This document shows, piece by piece, positions 63,494-64,000 of a stretch of 64,000 bases of DNA; the stretch's first letter is position 1, and each line of letters begins with the position of its first letter. The position numbers and the translations under genes are program-made. Source of the DNA: Sinorhizobium fredii (lineage in GTDB: Bacteria > Pseudomonadota > Alphaproteobacteria > Rhizobiales > Rhizobiaceae). The notes beneath the pieces were generated by a model. It was not told the DNA's origin. It did not search any database and saw only the letters and a program-made list of their open reading frames with translations. The stretch lies in NCBI RefSeq assembly GCF_002944405.1, contig NZ_CP024310.1:620001-684000 (forward strand), given 5' to 3'.

Positions 63494-64000
63494 TTAGCGG
63501 ACGATTTCGCCCGTTTCTGCGCGGGCCGATTGCTGCTCGGCGAGGGGCAGCTTGACCTTCAGGTCTTCGGCCATGAATTGCGTGCCGGCGGCGACGACGA
63601 GATCGCCCGGCCGCAACCCTTCGGCGACGCGCACCTGTTCGCCGGCATAGTCGACGAGCCGGACGGGGCGGGCATGCACGGTCGAGGCGCCGCGATCGAC
63701 CACCCAGACGATGTCCTTTCCGTCTTTCTGCGCAAGCGCGCTCAGGGGAATGGCGACGAGGCTCTCTGAACCGGCGGCCGCGGCCTCGACGGTCGCGGTC
63801 ATGCCGAGCAGAATACGGGAATCGCTAGGCAGGCTCACGCGTACCGAGAATGTCCGGGACTGCCGATCCGCGCTGCCCGAGACTTCGCGCACATGGCCGT
63901 CAAGGGTCAGCCTGTCGTTCGACCAGAAGCGCGCTTCGACCGTTTTGCCCGGCTTGAACTCGGCAATGTCCATTTCCGGAACCGCCACCTCGATCTCCTT
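63494..64000 (-). CDS. RND efflux periplasmic adaptor, C-terminal part
   Basis: The gene enters from beyond the right edge; 169 codons (168 residues and the stop) are visible. Segments such as KPGKTVEARFWSND, the barrel stretch VSLPSDSRILLGMTATVEAA and ending EGLRPGDLVVAAGTQFMAED match the beta-barrel and membrane-proximal domains of HlyD/MFP adaptors. It is the first gene of the pair with the RND permease at 60312. The N-terminal anchor and hairpin are outside the window. Confidence 0.88.
   Translation of the reverse strand, partial: KEIEVAVPEMDIAEFKPGKTVEARFWSNDRLTLDGHVREVSGSADRQSRTFSVRVSLPSDSRILLGMTATVEAAAAGSESLVAIPLSALAQKDGKDIVWVVDRGASTVHARPVRLVDYAGEQVRVAEGLRPGDLVVAAGTQFMAEDLKVKLPLAEQQSARAETGEIVR

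Noticed and set aside
1..64000. CRISPR arrays, tRNA, rRNA or insertion sequences
   Set aside because: I looked for regular direct repeats, tRNA T-arm sequence in non-coding gaps and transposase motifs and found none; scattered GGTTCGA strings fall inside coding genes.

Overview
The window is GC-rich DNA that reads as a Sinorhizobium/Ensifer-type alphaproteobacterium. It is dense with ABC and TRAP sugar-acid transporters. It also carries minCDE, which in S. meliloti lies on the pSymB chromid (recalled, not checked), so a chromid or megaplasmid of that kind is the likely source. That placement is inference from gene content. I saw no rRNA, tRNA, insertion sequence, phage gene or CRISPR array.

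Left part, sugar-acid catabolism (1-24.3 kb). After the tail of a DUF930 gene comes a tetronate pathway. A leftward operon encodes an MFS transporter, L-threonate dehydrogenase, OtnI isomerase and OtnK kinase. A rightward pair encodes a LacI regulator and OtnC decarboxylase. Three matching palindromes lie in the divergent promoter. Next is DUF817, then an FCD-type GntR regulator with a DenD-like dehydrogenase, an SDR and a sugar ABC transporter (8.0-15.1 kb). A few stand-alone genes follow (DUF6064, aldo/keto reductase, VOC, a small membrane protein). A second FCD regulator then heads a TRAP transporter, a zinc dehydrogenase and mannonate dehydratase (18.2-24.3 kb), which suggests use of mannonate or an L-gulonate-like acid.

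Middle (24.3-36.8 kb). A leftward MFP-RND efflux pair meets the mannonate dehydratase gene stop to stop. Two small genes and a very stable hairpin follow. Then comes an operon of AsnB-type amidotransferase, acyl carrier protein, AMP-forming ligase and an NAD-synthetase-like enzyme. minCDE comes next, with a good CtrA-type box ahead of minC.

Right part (36.9-52.7 kb). A leftward pair encodes a PrmC-like methyltransferase lacking the usual N-terminal domain and a GNAT-like protein. Facing it is a long rightward polysaccharide locus: Wzx flippase, a second GNAT-like paralogue, chain-length regulator, Wzy/WaaL-type polymerase, polysaccharide deacetylase, two GT4 enzymes, a VanZ-like protein, GT2, a secreted glycosidase and a one-domain KpsC-like transferase. 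No initiating phosphoglycosyltransferase, outer-membrane exporter or tyrosine kinase is present.

My main hypothesis is that the amidotransferase-ACP-ligase-NadE operon and the GNAT paralogues make and transfer a carrier-bound group onto this polysaccharide. The combination recalls exosortase-A-associated exopolysaccharide loci, but no exosortase is seen here.

End (53-64 kb). Here lie a methyl-accepting chemotaxis protein, an array of tandem hairpins, an orphan TadG-TadE-TadE set without secretion machinery, an AraC regulator, a short PraR-like repressor, and a second RND pump whose adaptor gene runs off the right edge.
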